A stretch of DNA of 38,517 nucleotides from Akkermansiaceae bacterium. Lineage in GTDB: Bacteria > Verrucomicrobiota > Verrucomicrobiia > Verrucomicrobiales > Akkermansiaceae. Positions 9,352 to 17,533 of this stretch are shown piece by piece; the first letter of the stretch is position 1; each line of letters begins with the position of its first letter. The position numbers and the translations under genes are program-made. The DNA is taken from NCBI GenBank assembly GCA_029253285.1, contig JAQWZU010000010.1, forward strand, positions 1 to 38,517, written 5' to 3'. Under the pieces are notes generated by a model. The model had not been told where the DNA came from. It saw only the letters and a program-made list of their open reading frames with translations, and made no database searches.

Positions 9352-10644
9352 TTATGATTTGGAAAAGAAGCCGCGCTTCTTCTTGGCCTCGTTCGGAATT
9401 TTCTTCTCACCCAGGTCCTTCAGCGCCCGATTCATCGACTCGACCCCATGCGCAATATTTTGGAAGGTCAGCTCCAGTTGCGAATGCGACTTGATGAAGA
9501 TGTCACTACTGGATTTCGACATTCTGGATACCGCATCCGTAAACGAGTCCTCGACAACCTTCTTGTGATCATCCAAGCGATCCTGCATCAACTCGCCCAC
9601 ATAAGTCATCTGGCGAGTCGATTCATTCAGGTTCACCAGGAATGTTTCATGCGCCCGGGCCAAGGATGCCACCAACTGCGGAATGCTATCTGCCTGCTGA
9701 ATTAACTCGTCCCCGACCAAGGTGCGGCTGTCGTTGAGCTTCGGCAGGAGTTCCTCGACACAAAAAGCATCGATCATGGTGAGTGTTTCATCTTCCTTCT
9801 TCTGCACCGCAGCCAGAGGGAAGCTCATCAAGATGCTCAGAACCAAGCCCAGCAAAGTCGTATCAAAAGCGGTGCCCAGCCCGCTGGTCAAACTGTTGAT
9901 CGAGGACTTCAAGGCTTCGGGGTCGGCATTGTCACCCATTGCCAGTGATCCCACCGCCACCGACAAACCAATCACCGTTCCGATAAATCCCAAAATCGGA
10001 ATGGCCCAAAGAAAGACTCTCACCAAAGAATACGACCCAGTCGATCGATTCGCATCGATGTCCGACTGCGTATTTAAATAGGCCCCCACCTCTCCGTTGT
10101 TCGTCCGGGATTCAAAGAGCTCCAGGGCCTTGCGAATCCGATTCACAATAAGACTGTCTCTCAAGGTCAGCGGCACCCGGTAAATATTATCGATAAACTC
10201 CCCGACATTCCTCGCATGGATTTCTTTCCCCAGATGCTCCGGGAAGAGATTCAGCAAAACAGCCTGGGACTGCGACTGGTTTTTCTTCCACTTCATCACC
10301 AAAATCACAATCCCCCAGCAAAAGAGAAAGGTCTCTGTCCAGTTCACCCAACCTCGATCCAGGAATAGCTCACCCAAGCGCGTTGACTTGAAGGGGAACA
10401 TCATGAAGAGAAACAAGATCGAGATCCCCGCTCCGATGAGCAGGCTCTTTCCAAAGCTCACATTAGCGTGATCACCTTCCTCCCAACCTGTGCGCTCGGG
10501 ATTCTTCGACGCGCCCCCCCCGGATGATGCGACTTCATTGGGCACCGCGAAGCGGCTTTGACAAGCTGGGCACTGCACCTGCTGACCGAGGTGCTCCTCG
10601 GTTACACTCAGTGCGGTCGAACATTTGGGACAAGATATTTGCAT
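9352..10644 (-). CDS. ExbB/TolQ/MotA-family proton channel with N-terminal zinc ribbon
   Basis: A 430-residue membrane protein. Residues 1-35 form a zinc ribbon with two CPxC knuckles (Cys5, Cys8, Cys25, Cys28), of the kind found in MJ0042-type fingers. Four membrane segments follow: about 66-84, 102-118, 207-235 and 255-278. The third contains GFIGTVIGL (Thr223) and the fourth GTAFDTTLLGL (Thr258, Thr262, Thr263), matching the pore helices and threonines of ExbB/TolQ. Residues 285-415 are a long, mostly helical cytoplasmic tail, larger than in ExbB. This is the first gene of the operon with the two ExbD-like genes, so together they should form a proton-driven motor. The zinc ribbon is the odd part and may bind a cytoplasmic partner or nucleic acid. 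Confidence 0.9.
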   Translation of the reverse strand: MQISCPKCSTALSVTEEHLGQQVQCPACQSRFAVPNEVASSGGGASKNPERTGWEEGDHANVSFGKSLLIGAGISILFLFMMFPFKSTRLGELFLDRGWVNWTETFLFCWGIVILVMKWKKNQSQSQAVLLNLFPEHLGKEIHARNVGEFIDNIYRVPLTLRDSLIVNRIRKALELFESRTNNGEVGAYLNTQSDIDANRSTGSYSLVRVFLWAIPILGFIGTVIGLSVAVGSLAMGDNADPEALKSSINSLTSGLGTAFDTTLLGLVLSILMSFPLAAVQKKEDETLTMIDAFCVEELLPKLNDSRTLVGDELIQQADSIPQLVASLARAHETFLVNLNESTRQMTYVGELMQDRLDDHKKVVEDSFTDAVSRMSKSSSDIFIKSHSQLELTFQNIAHGVESMNRALKDLGEKKIPNEAKKKRGFFSKS

Positions 10645-10751
10645 GGGGTTGGAAAATTGAATCGGCCCAACTTTCTATCGACAGATCCAAGACTTGCCAA
10701 CAGAGATTCTCTAAATCGTGTCTCACGGGAAATGCTGTCTTAAGTTCCAGT

Positions 10752-10780
10752 TTGTCTAAAAAGCATAATCTCGGTATTAT
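10752..10780 (+). promoter_or_regulatory. Candidate sigma70-type promoter for the haloperoxidase-like gene
   Basis: TTGTCT at 10752-10757 and TATTAT at 10775-10780 are spaced by exactly 17 bases. The expected transcription start falls within a few bases of the ATG at 10789, which would give a leaderless mRNA. The alternative is that translation begins at an in-frame GTG at 10798 or 10831. The match is only moderate for the -35 box. Confidence 0.45.
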
Positions 10781-10783
10781 GCT
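10762..10783. promoter_or_regulatory. Perfect 8-bp inverted repeat over the -10 region, possible operator
   Basis: AGCATAAT (10762-10769) is repeated inverted as ATTATGCT (10776-10783) with a six-base spacer. It covers most of the candidate -10 box and ends five bases before the start codon at 10789. The position suits a repressor site. As RNA it would be a weak AU-rich hairpin without a U tract, so a terminator is unlikely. Confidence 0.45.
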
Positions 10784-10788
10784 ACTAG

Positions 10789-12819
10789 ATGCAGGTAGTG
10801 AGAGTCTCTTTCAAACGCTCAATCGGGGGAGTGCTCATTTCTAGCATTCTCTCCATCGCCCCAAGCCCGGCACAAACGGTCGCGAGGCAGTGGAACGAAG
10901 AAAATCTTGCCGCAATCCGAATCGACTTCCCCGCTCCCACTGTCCACGCGCGGAATCTCTTCCACCTCTCGGTTGCCATGTGGGATGCCTGGGCTGCCTA
11001 CGATCCGGCCGTAATTGGCTATCTTCACAACGAAAACGCCATCGTTCCGGTCAGCCACACCTTGGCCCAGGCCCGTGATGAGGCCATCAGCTTCGCCGCC
11101 TTTCGATTACTCAAACAGCGCTACGCCTTTTCGATCAACCCGGCCACCACGCTGGCCGCTCTCGACGACCGCATGACCGCTTTGGGATACAATATCGCAA
11201 ATACTTCCACCGTCGGGAGCACTCCTGACGCCGTCGGTAACCGGATCGCGACCTCGATCATCAACCACGGAACATCCGATGGCGCCAACGAAAGCGCCGA
11301 CCCCGGCTACACCGACACCAGCGGTTATGCGGCGATAAACGACCCGCTCATGCTAGAGACCAACGACACCATCGCTGGCTTCCCGCTGGGATGGGTCGAC
11401 CTCAATCGTTGGCAGCCTTTGGCCTTCAGAAGCGCGGAAACTCAAAACGGCTTCGAAGCCAGAAGAGTCCAAGCCTTCGTCAGTCCGCATTGGGGAAGCG
11501 TACAAGGATTCGGACTCTTCACCGCCGACCTGAATGCAAACGCCCTTTATTTTGATCCCGGCACCCCTCCCTATCTCGGTGGAACCGGTGACCTTGACTA
11601 CAAAAACAACGCCGTCGAAGTCTTGGAATATTCGGCCCTTTTGGATCCCGCTGACACCACACCCATCAACCTCTCGCCTTCAGCCCGCGGCAACAACACG
11701 CTCGGGCAAAATGACGGCACCGGCCATCCGGCCAACCCGACGACCGGAATACCCTACCCTGACAATATCGTTCTCCACGCTGACTACGGACGCTGCGTCG
11801 CCGAGTTTTGGGCAGATGGCCCGGACTCGGAAACCCCTCCCGGGCACTGGAATGTCCTCGCCAACGAAATTACCGACGACATCATCGCCGATCCATCCCT
11901 GAACCTGAAAATTGCCAATACCGGCCCCGTTTTGGACACTCTGGAATGGGAGCTCAAACTCTACCTCGTTCTCAACGCCGCCCTTCACAACACCGCCGTC
12001 GCTGTCTGGGGCGTCAAAGAACACTACGACTACGTTCGTCCTCTCTCGGCCATTCGCTATCTCGGCCGTACCGGAGATCTGCCATTGACTCCGGGTTTGG
12101 TGGAAGAGATTACTCCGGCAACCATCGCGAGCTACCACAGCCATCTTTCGGACCACTCCGGAAAAATCGCCGTGAACACCTGGCCCGGTGAACCAGCCGA
12201 TCCTATAACTCAATCCGGAGGACGCGCCTGGATTCTCGCTGAAGAATGGCTTCCCTATCAACGCGATACCTTTGTCACCCCCGCCTTCGCCGGGTACGTT
12301 TCCGGACATTCCGGATTTAGTCGGGCCGCCGCCGAGGTGATGACCCTAATGACCGGCTCTCCCTATTTTCCGGGCGGCCTTTCCTCCCATACTATACTTG
12401 CAGGCGGACTCCTTTTCGAAAACGGGCCCACGGTCGATCTCACCTTACAATGGGCCACCTATTATGACGCCGCAGATGAAGCCGGAGAATCCCGCCTCTA
12501 CGGTGGCATTCATGTTTCTCCCGACGATGGCCCCGGCCGCATCATGGGGTCGCTGATCGGCCAATCTGCCTTCACCTACGCGCAAAAATTCTGGGACGGC
12601 TCTGTTCTTCAACTGTCAACCGTTGACCTCGGCGAAACCGGAGAACTCAGCTACCATACCATCCCAGGATACCACTACACTCTCGAGAGCGGCACCCACC
12701 CGGATTCCTTCCCCACCATTGAAGCCACTCCAGGAATCGCCACCGGGCACGAAAACACCATCACCGTCTCCACTACCGATCCCGCCCGCTTTTTTCGCTT
12801 TAAAATCACCGGACCTTAA
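10789..12819 (+). CDS. Secreted vanadium-dependent haloperoxidase / PAP2-superfamily protein
   Basis: A 676-residue exported enzyme. The shared haloperoxidase/acid-phosphatase active site is complete: K410-x6-R417-P418 (KEHYDYVRP), SGH at 505-507 in YVSGHSGFS, and S568-R569-x5-H575 (SRLYGGIH). The vanadate-dependent version oxidises halides with peroxide; PAP2 phosphatases use the same residues on phosphate esters, and the sequence alone does not separate them. The gap between the RP and SGH motifs (about 86 residues) is longer than in classical enzymes. A signal peptide ends near residue 28. The last 75 residues form a small beta module ending FFRFKITGP, similar in style to the C-termini of two other secreted proteins here. 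The next gene begins 12 bases downstream. Confidence 0.9.
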   Translation: MQVVRVSFKRSIGGVLISSILSIAPSPAQTVARQWNEENLAAIRIDFPAPTVHARNLFHLSVAMWDAWAAYDPAVIGYLHNENAIVPVSHTLAQARDEAISFAAFRLLKQRYAFSINPATTLAALDDRMTALGYNIANTSTVGSTPDAVGNRIATSIINHGTSDGANESADPGYTDTSGYAAINDPLMLETNDTIAGFPLGWVDLNRWQPLAFRSAETQNGFEARRVQAFVSPHWGSVQGFGLFTADLNANALYFDPGTPPYLGGTGDLDYKNNAVEVLEYSALLDPADTTPINLSPSARGNNTLGQNDGTGHPANPTTGIPYPDNIVLHADYGRCVAEFWADGPDSETPPGHWNVLANEITDDIIADPSLNLKIANTGPVLDTLEWELKLYLVLNAALHNTAVAVWGVKEHYDYVRPLSAIRYLGRTGDLPLTPGLVEEITPATIASYHSHLSDHSGKIAVNTWPGEPADPITQSGGRAWILAEEWLPYQRDTFVTPAFAGYVSGHSGFSRAAAEVMTLMTGSPYFPGGLSSHTILAGGLLFENGPTVDLTLQWATYYDAADEAGESRLYGGIHVSPDDGPGRIMGSLIGQSAFTYAQKFWDGSVLQLSTVDLGETGELSYHTIPGYHYTLESGTHPDSFPTIEATPGIATGHENTITVSTTDPARFFRFKITGP

Positions 12820-12831
12820 ATCAATCACTCG

Positions 12832-13689
12832 ATGAAACTCCTCCCGGCCCTCCTCACCCTGCTTGGTGTTTCCCTTTTCTTCGCCCAAAATCCTCCCGAG
12901 AAAAATCCCGGTCTCACCCTCCGGCGCGATGGCCATTGGCTCGTCATCGAGGGCAAATATCTCCCCGACGGCGAGCTCCGCATCAACTACCTCGAGGCCT
13001 ACTGCCGCGCCAACTCCACCGATGCCGATTGGGTCAAGCACACCGTCATCAATCACAAGTGCGAGCTCATCTCCCTGAGCGATGACCGCAAAACGATGAA
13101 GCTCCGCGACATCCTCACCGACGGTGTCATTGTTGATCACACGATCACTGCCGGAACCGACGAGATCACTTTTGAACTCACCGCCCACAATCCCACCACC
13201 AAACGCTCCGAAGCCCACTGGGCGCAACCGTGCGTGCGGCTTGGCGGGTTCACCGGCTCGAAAGACGGCACCGACCTCAGCAAAGGCGACATCGAAGACT
13301 ACGTCCCCAAGTGCTTCATCTTCGTTGACGACAAACTCACCCGCATGCCCACTCCGCAATGGGCCACCAAAGCCCGCTACACTCCCGGCCAGGTTTGGTG
13401 TCCCAAAGACGTCCCCCGCACCGACGTCAATCCCCGCCCCCTCAGCGAACTGGTCCCCAGCAACGGGCTCATCGGCTGCGTCAGCGGTAACAAAAAACTC
13501 CTCTTTGCCACCGCCTGGGAACCCTACCAAGAACTTTTTCAGGGCGTCGCCCGCTGCCTCCACTCCGATTTCCGCCTCGGCGGCCTCAAGCCCAACGAGA
13601 CCAAAAAGATCAAAGGCAAAATCTACCTCATGGAAAACGATACTGCCGCCCTCCAAAAACGCTACGCCTCAGATTTCCCGGGGCACTAA
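12832..13689 (+). CDS. Secreted protein of unknown function
   Basis: I do not recognise a named family. The 285-residue product begins with a clear signal peptide (MKLLPALLTLLGVSLFFAQ) and has no further membrane segment. The mature part is rich in beta-strand-like segments with several cysteines (for example in EAYCRAN, NHKCEL, QPCVRLGG, PKCFIF, VWCPKD, IGCVSG, ARCLHSD), which may form disulfides after export. The C-terminus reads LKPNETKKIKGKIYLM, a pattern seen at the end of beta-sandwich domains. It is 12 bases after the haloperoxidase-like gene and probably in its operon, so it may act on or bind the same material. No catalytic motif is visible. Confidence 0.8.
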   Translation: MKLLPALLTLLGVSLFFAQNPPEKNPGLTLRRDGHWLVIEGKYLPDGELRINYLEAYCRANSTDADWVKHTVINHKCELISLSDDRKTMKLRDILTDGVIVDHTITAGTDEITFELTAHNPTTKRSEAHWAQPCVRLGGFTGSKDGTDLSKGDIEDYVPKCFIFVDDKLTRMPTPQWATKARYTPGQVWCPKDVPRTDVNPRPLSELVPSNGLIGCVSGNKKLLFATAWEPYQELFQGVARCLHSDFRLGGLKPNETKKIKGKIYLMENDTAALQKRYASDFPGH

Positions 13690-13780
13690 TCTTCCCCGCC
13701 CTCAACCAAGAAATCTCTCAGCTCAGAGCCATCGTCGAATTCCCCTTGCACCTTTCCTTCCCCTTCTCCATAGCGTCTCC

Positions 13781-14095
13781 ATGAATTTCACCAACGTCAC
13801 CGCCGAGGCTAAAGCCAATATCTATTTCGATGGAAAGGTCATCTCCCATTCCATCATCATGCCCGACGGCAGCAAGAAAACACTCGGCGTGATCCTCCCC
13901 GGCTCCTACCACTTCGGCACCGAAGCCGCCGAACGCATGGACATTGTCGGCGGCTCCTGCGAAGTCGTCCTCGATGGCTCGGAGGATCGCCAGTCAATCG
14001 AAAGCGACTCCTTCTTCGACGTCCCAGCCAATTCCGGTTTTACCGTCGAAGTCACCGGCGACGCCTGCCACTACGTCTGCTCATTTCTTTCCTAA
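13781..14095 (+). CDS. ppnP: Pyrimidine/purine nucleoside phosphorylase (PpnP, DUF1255)
   Basis: A 104-residue single-domain cupin of the PpnP/YaiE family, which splits nucleosides with phosphate to give the base and ribose-1-phosphate in the cytoplasm. Diagnostic segments are NVTAEAKANIYFDGKVISHSI near the N-terminus, KKTLGVILPGSYHFGTEAAE in the middle, and FDVPANSGFTVEV near the end. The length is close to the usual 94 residues. The ATG at 13781 fits the family's start. The same frame stays open far upstream across the preceding gene, but that part is an off-frame translation. The gene is 91 bases after the secreted hypothetical gene and may have its own promoter. Confidence 0.93.
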   Translation: MNFTNVTAEAKANIYFDGKVISHSIIMPDGSKKTLGVILPGSYHFGTEAAERMDIVGGSCEVVLDGSEDRQSIESDSFFDVPANSGFTVEVTGDACHYVCSFLS

Positions 14096-14183
14096 CGTCG
14101 CGGCGGATTCCATCCACAAAGCCAATTAAAACCATCTCTTCTTTCATTGCCACACCGCCCCTCAAAGGCAAAGCTGGTCAGCA

Positions 14184-15770
14184 ATGAATCTCGAAGATCT
14201 ACCCAAGGCCCTCCAACACGAAGGTGGGCTCTCCCGCCGCCTCTTTCTCGCCTACGCCGCTTCACTCTCATCGATCCCACTCCTGAGCCGCTACGCTTCT
14301 GCGGCACCAGTTCACGTCTTCACCAGCGAGCCCTTCACTTTTGGCGTCGCCTCCGGGGATCCCGACCACGAAAGCGTCATTCTCTGGACCCGTCTCGCAC
14401 CCAAGCCGCTCGAGCCCGGCGGCGGCATGCCCAAGGCTCCCGTCGAAGTGCATTGGGAAATTGCCGAAGACAGTTCCTTCAAAAAAATCGTCCAGTCCGG
14501 CAAGATCAACGCCACACCGGAACTTGGCCATTCCGTCCACATCGAACCCCGTGGCCTCAAGCCCGACCATTGGTATTCATACCGCTTCAAATCCGGCGAC
14601 GCCACCAGCCCAATCGGCCGCACCCGCACTCTGCCCGCGCCCGACGCCTCTCCTGACAAACTTCGCTTTGCCGTCACATCCTGCCAAAACTTCGAGGCCG
14701 GACTCTTCACCGCCTACCAGCAAATGGTCAAAGACAAGCCCGACTTCGTCTTCCACCTCGGCGACTACATTTACGAATACGCTTCCGGCCGAAATGGCAA
14801 GGTCCGCACCCACCTCGGCCCCGAAATCGAATCACTCGACCAATACCGAATCCGCTACGCACAATACAGAGGCGACAAAGATCTCCAGGCCATGCACGCC
14901 GCCTGCCCGTGGTTCGTCACTTGGGACGATCACGAATTCGACAACAACTGCGCTAACGACATTTCCGAACAGAAGAATGTCGACACCGCCAAATTCCTGA
15001 TCCGCCGCGCCAATGCCTATCAAGCCTACTACGAGATGATGCCCCTGCGCACTTCCTCGCTTCCCGTCGGCCCCAACATGACGCTCTACCGCAAAGGAAG
15101 CTTCGGCACTCTCGCGGAATTCTTTATTCTCGACACCCGCCAATACCGCACCGACCAACCGAACAACGATCGGAAAAGTCCTCTCAACGCCGCCGCTACC
15201 AACCCGCGTAATTCCCTTCTCGGCGAAACGCAGCGCAAGTGGCTCTTCGATTCCATGAACGCCTCGAAGGGCACCTGGAACATCCTCGCCCAACAAGTCA
15301 TGATGGCTCTCGCCGATCGCTCCAAGGCCAACTCCCCTGCCAACTACTCCATGGACCAATGGCCCGGCTACGCCCACGAACGAGCCGCTCTCCTGAAACA
15401 CATTCAGGATCACAAAATCACCAACCCCGTCGTCCTCACCGGGGACATCCACTCCAACTGGGCCAACGAACTTCGCATCGATGACTTCAAGCAGGAGCAA
15501 GCAATCATCGCTTCCGAATTCGTCACCACCTCCTTATCCAGCGGCGGTAATGGCTCGGCCACCATCAGGGGACTCGACGAATACCTCGGCCGCAATCCCT
15601 GCACAAAATTCCACAACCGCGAGCGTGGCTACATCATATGCGATGTCACCGCCAAGACCTACACCACCGACTACAAAGTCATCGACGAAGTTCTCAAACC
15701 CGGCGGAAAAACCACCTCACGCGCCAAGTTCACCGTGGAAGCCGGCACGCCGAAGATTCACGAGGCATAA
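14184..15770 (+). CDS. phoD: PhoD-family alkaline phosphatase, TAT-exported
   Basis: A 528-residue phosphodiesterase/alkaline phosphatase that releases phosphate from organic esters outside the cytoplasm. The N-terminus has a twin-arginine signal (SRRLFL, Arg18-Arg19) followed by a hydrophobic stretch ending YASA near 40. Residues 45-150 are the PhoD N-terminal Ig-like domain (FTFGVASGDPDHESVILWTRL). The metallophosphatase core shows GDYIYEY at 193-199, WDDHEFDNN at 247-255 and LTGDIHSNW near 416-424, which carry the metal-binding residues. All three are intact. It starts 88 bases after ppnP; a PHO-box-like element was not found. Confidence 0.95.
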   Translation: MNLEDLPKALQHEGGLSRRLFLAYAASLSSIPLLSRYASAAPVHVFTSEPFTFGVASGDPDHESVILWTRLAPKPLEPGGGMPKAPVEVHWEIAEDSSFKKIVQSGKINATPELGHSVHIEPRGLKPDHWYSYRFKSGDATSPIGRTRTLPAPDASPDKLRFAVTSCQNFEAGLFTAYQQMVKDKPDFVFHLGDYIYEYASGRNGKVRTHLGPEIESLDQYRIRYAQYRGDKDLQAMHAACPWFVTWDDHEFDNNCANDISEQKNVDTAKFLIRRANAYQAYYEMMPLRTSSLPVGPNMTLYRKGSFGTLAEFFILDTRQYRTDQPNNDRKSPLNAAATNPRNSLLGETQRKWLFDSMNASKGTWNILAQQVMMALADRSKANSPANYSMDQWPGYAHERAALLKHIQDHKITNPVVLTGDIHSNWANELRIDDFKQEQAIIASEFVTTSLSSGGNGSATIRGLDEYLGRNPCTKFHNRERGYIICDVTAKTYTTDYKVIDEVLKPGGKTTSRAKFTVEAGTPKIHEA

Positions 15771-15791
15771 GGCAAGCAGCACCAACCGATC

Positions 15792-16313
15792 TCAATCTGG
15801 AAAATTCATAGGATCCGAAACCCTTAGAATTCCGATCACCAATCCACGCTTCTCGCCGAAGACATTTGCAATTTCTGTAAGATGACCGGCTGTTTCGAAG
15901 CCCAGCTTTTCGTTGATGCGTTTCGAGGCTTTGTTATGATCAAAATAGAAGCTCAGCAAGTTCTCCACCCCTAGCCGGGGACATTCCTTAATCATCTTTT
16001 CTTTTAACAAGGTCCCCAAGCCCTTTCCCTGGGCGTCCGCCGAGAGATAAGTGCTAATCTCCGCCGTCTTATCATAAGCCGGACGGTCCCCGTAGAATGA
16101 CCGTAAGTAGACGCAGCCCAAAATCTCGCCAGCCTCCTCCGCCACCCAGCACGGCCGCCTTTCCGGATCGAAATCCCGGAACCATTCCCTTCGTGACTCC
16201 ACCGTGATCGGCTTCAAATCTGCCGTCGCCGCCCCACCCGGAATCGACTCATTATAGATCCCCACAATCGCCGGAAGATCCTCCTCAGTCGCATCCCGAA
16301 TAATCACAACCAC
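15792..16313 (-). CDS. GNAT-family N-acetyltransferase
   Basis: A 173-residue acetyl-CoA-dependent acetyltransferase. It begins IIRDATEEDLPAIVGIYNE, typical of the phosphinothricin-acetyltransferase-like branch, and carries the acetyl-CoA loop QGKGLG at 95-100 and the NxxASxxxxEKLGF motif (NKASKRINEKLGF) near 126-138. The substrate is unknown. The gene is convergent with phoD, with 21 bases between the stop codons, and divergent from the metallo-beta-lactamase gene. Confidence 0.92.
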   Translation of the reverse strand: MVVIIRDATEEDLPAIVGIYNESIPGGAATADLKPITVESRREWFRDFDPERRPCWVAEEAGEILGCVYLRSFYGDRPAYDKTAEISTYLSADAQGKGLGTLLKEKMIKECPRLGVENLLSFYFDHNKASKRINEKLGFETAGHLTEIANVFGEKRGLVIGILRVSDPMNFPD

Positions 16314-16440
16314 AAGCTACCAACTCATCTCCCCCCATCCAGAGTTTTGTTCATTCCCACGGAGCCTGGTCTTTAGTCCGAGCGGCCTCCCCAAGCAAAT
16401 CTGTGTGCATCTACGAAATCTGCGGATAAACTCTCCTCAC

Positions 16441-17451
16441 GTGCCGATCACCTTCCATCCCCGTTCCCTCACCCTTCCCAAGCTGGGCATGCAACTGGAC
16501 CCCCATCGCCCCTGCCCTTTCGCCTTCGTCTCCCACGGACATGCTGACCACTTCGCCCGACACGAAAAAATCCTCTGCTCCGTTCCCACCGGTCACATTC
16601 TCCGCAGGCGCTACTCCGTCGCCAAAGACCGACTCCTTCTCCTCGACTGGGAAGATCAAATCACCACCGATGGACACCACATCCAACTCTTCCCCGCCGG
16701 GCACATCACCGGCTCCGCCATGATCCGTATCGAACACGACGGAGAATCCCTCCTCTACACCGGTGATTTCAAAACGCGCGCTTCCTTCACCGCCGAATCC
16801 CCTGTCTTCCCCCAAGCCGACATCCTCGCCATGGAAACGACCTTCGGTCTCCCGCACTTCGTCTTTCCCCTCACCGAAAAAATCCACACCAATATTCTCA
16901 CCTTCGCCAAGGAAGGACTCGAACTCGGCGAGACCCCAATCTTCTATGCCTACTCGCTCGGTAAAGCCCAGGAGGTCTACGCCATCCTCACCCGCGCCAA
17001 GCTCCCCGTCGTTCTCAACAAGTCGGTCTACGAAATGACCCAAGCCGTCCGGGAAACCGGAATCAATCTTGCCGAACCCAAACTCCTCGGCGAGGCCATC
17101 CCACCCGGCACCATCGTCATCGCACCGCCCAACTTCGGGAAAACTCCGCTCGTCAAAAACCTGAAGGCCAAACGCACCGCCATGCTCAGTGGCTGGGCTC
17201 TCACCTCCGGGGCGAAATACCGCTACCGCGTCGACACCCTTTTCCCTCTCTCCGACCACGCCGACTTCCCCGGCCTCCTCGAAGCCGTCGAGAAAGTCGC
17301 CCCAAAACACATTTACACCCTTCACGGCAGCACCCGCGAGTTCGCCACCGAACTCCGCGCCCGCGGCCACGACGCCTGGTCCATTTACGGCAATGACCAA
17401 CTCGAGCTCTTTGGGAAAGAGGAGCTCCCAAATTTTACTGAAGGTCGCTAA
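16441..17451 (+). CDS. Metallo-beta-lactamase fold / beta-CASP-like exonuclease-type protein
   Basis: A 336-residue cytoplasmic metallohydrolase. The metal site motif HGHADH is at 32-37; GHITGSAM and YTGDFKTR near 85-110 supply further ligands, and SDHADF near 277 is the late histidine motif. The middle segment FYAYSLGKAQEVYAIL has the form of a beta-CASP domain, as in mRNA-processing nucleases and in ligase-associated DNA exonucleases. No DNA ligase gene is nearby, so its partner is unknown. I chose the GTG at 16441, where homology-like sequence begins (PITFHPRSLTLPKLG); another GTG at 16405 would add 12 residues and cannot be excluded. A long antisense frame over the gene is a codon-bias artefact. 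Confidence 0.88.
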   Translation: MPITFHPRSLTLPKLGMQLDPHRPCPFAFVSHGHADHFARHEKILCSVPTGHILRRRYSVAKDRLLLLDWEDQITTDGHHIQLFPAGHITGSAMIRIEHDGESLLYTGDFKTRASFTAESPVFPQADILAMETTFGLPHFVFPLTEKIHTNILTFAKEGLELGETPIFYAYSLGKAQEVYAILTRAKLPVVLNKSVYEMTQAVRETGINLAEPKLLGEAIPPGTIVIAPPNFGKTPLVKNLKAKRTAMLSGWALTSGAKYRYRVDTLFPLSDHADFPGLLEAVEKVAPKHIYTLHGSTREFATELRARGHDAWSIYGNDQLELFGKEELPNFTEGR

Positions 17452-17486
17452 GATCATATCGTTGGTAAAACATCACGATAACGGCT

Positions 17487-17505
17487 TGGCGCTTGGAAAG
17501 CGCCA
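17487..17505. repeat. Short perfect hairpin TGGCGCTT-GGA-AAGCGCCA
   Basis: An 8-bp perfect stem with a three-base loop lies between the metallo-beta-lactamase gene and the sensor kinase. No T-run follows on either strand, so a standard terminator is doubtful. Similar words occur in two other gaps: TTGGAAAGCGACGCC at about 4243-4257 and TTTAGAAAGCGCAA near 7365-7378, both as half-sites only. Confidence 0.45.
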
Positions 17506-17533
17506 CCACGCTCTCTACAAGGACCCCTCGAAC

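Noticed and set aside
12616-13656. 346-codon minus-strand frame across the secreted hypothetical gene
   Set aside because: Glycine- and valine-rich shadow; the plus-strand frame has a signal peptide and normal composition.
13124-13780. Upstream extension of the PpnP frame
   Set aside because: It overlaps the preceding gene out of phase and is Pro/Ser/Thr low-complexity; family length fits the ATG at 13781.
16411-17457. 348-codon minus-strand frame opposite the metallo-beta-lactamase gene
   Set aside because: Antisense shadow of a gene with clear metal-binding motifs; its own translation has no recognisable domain.
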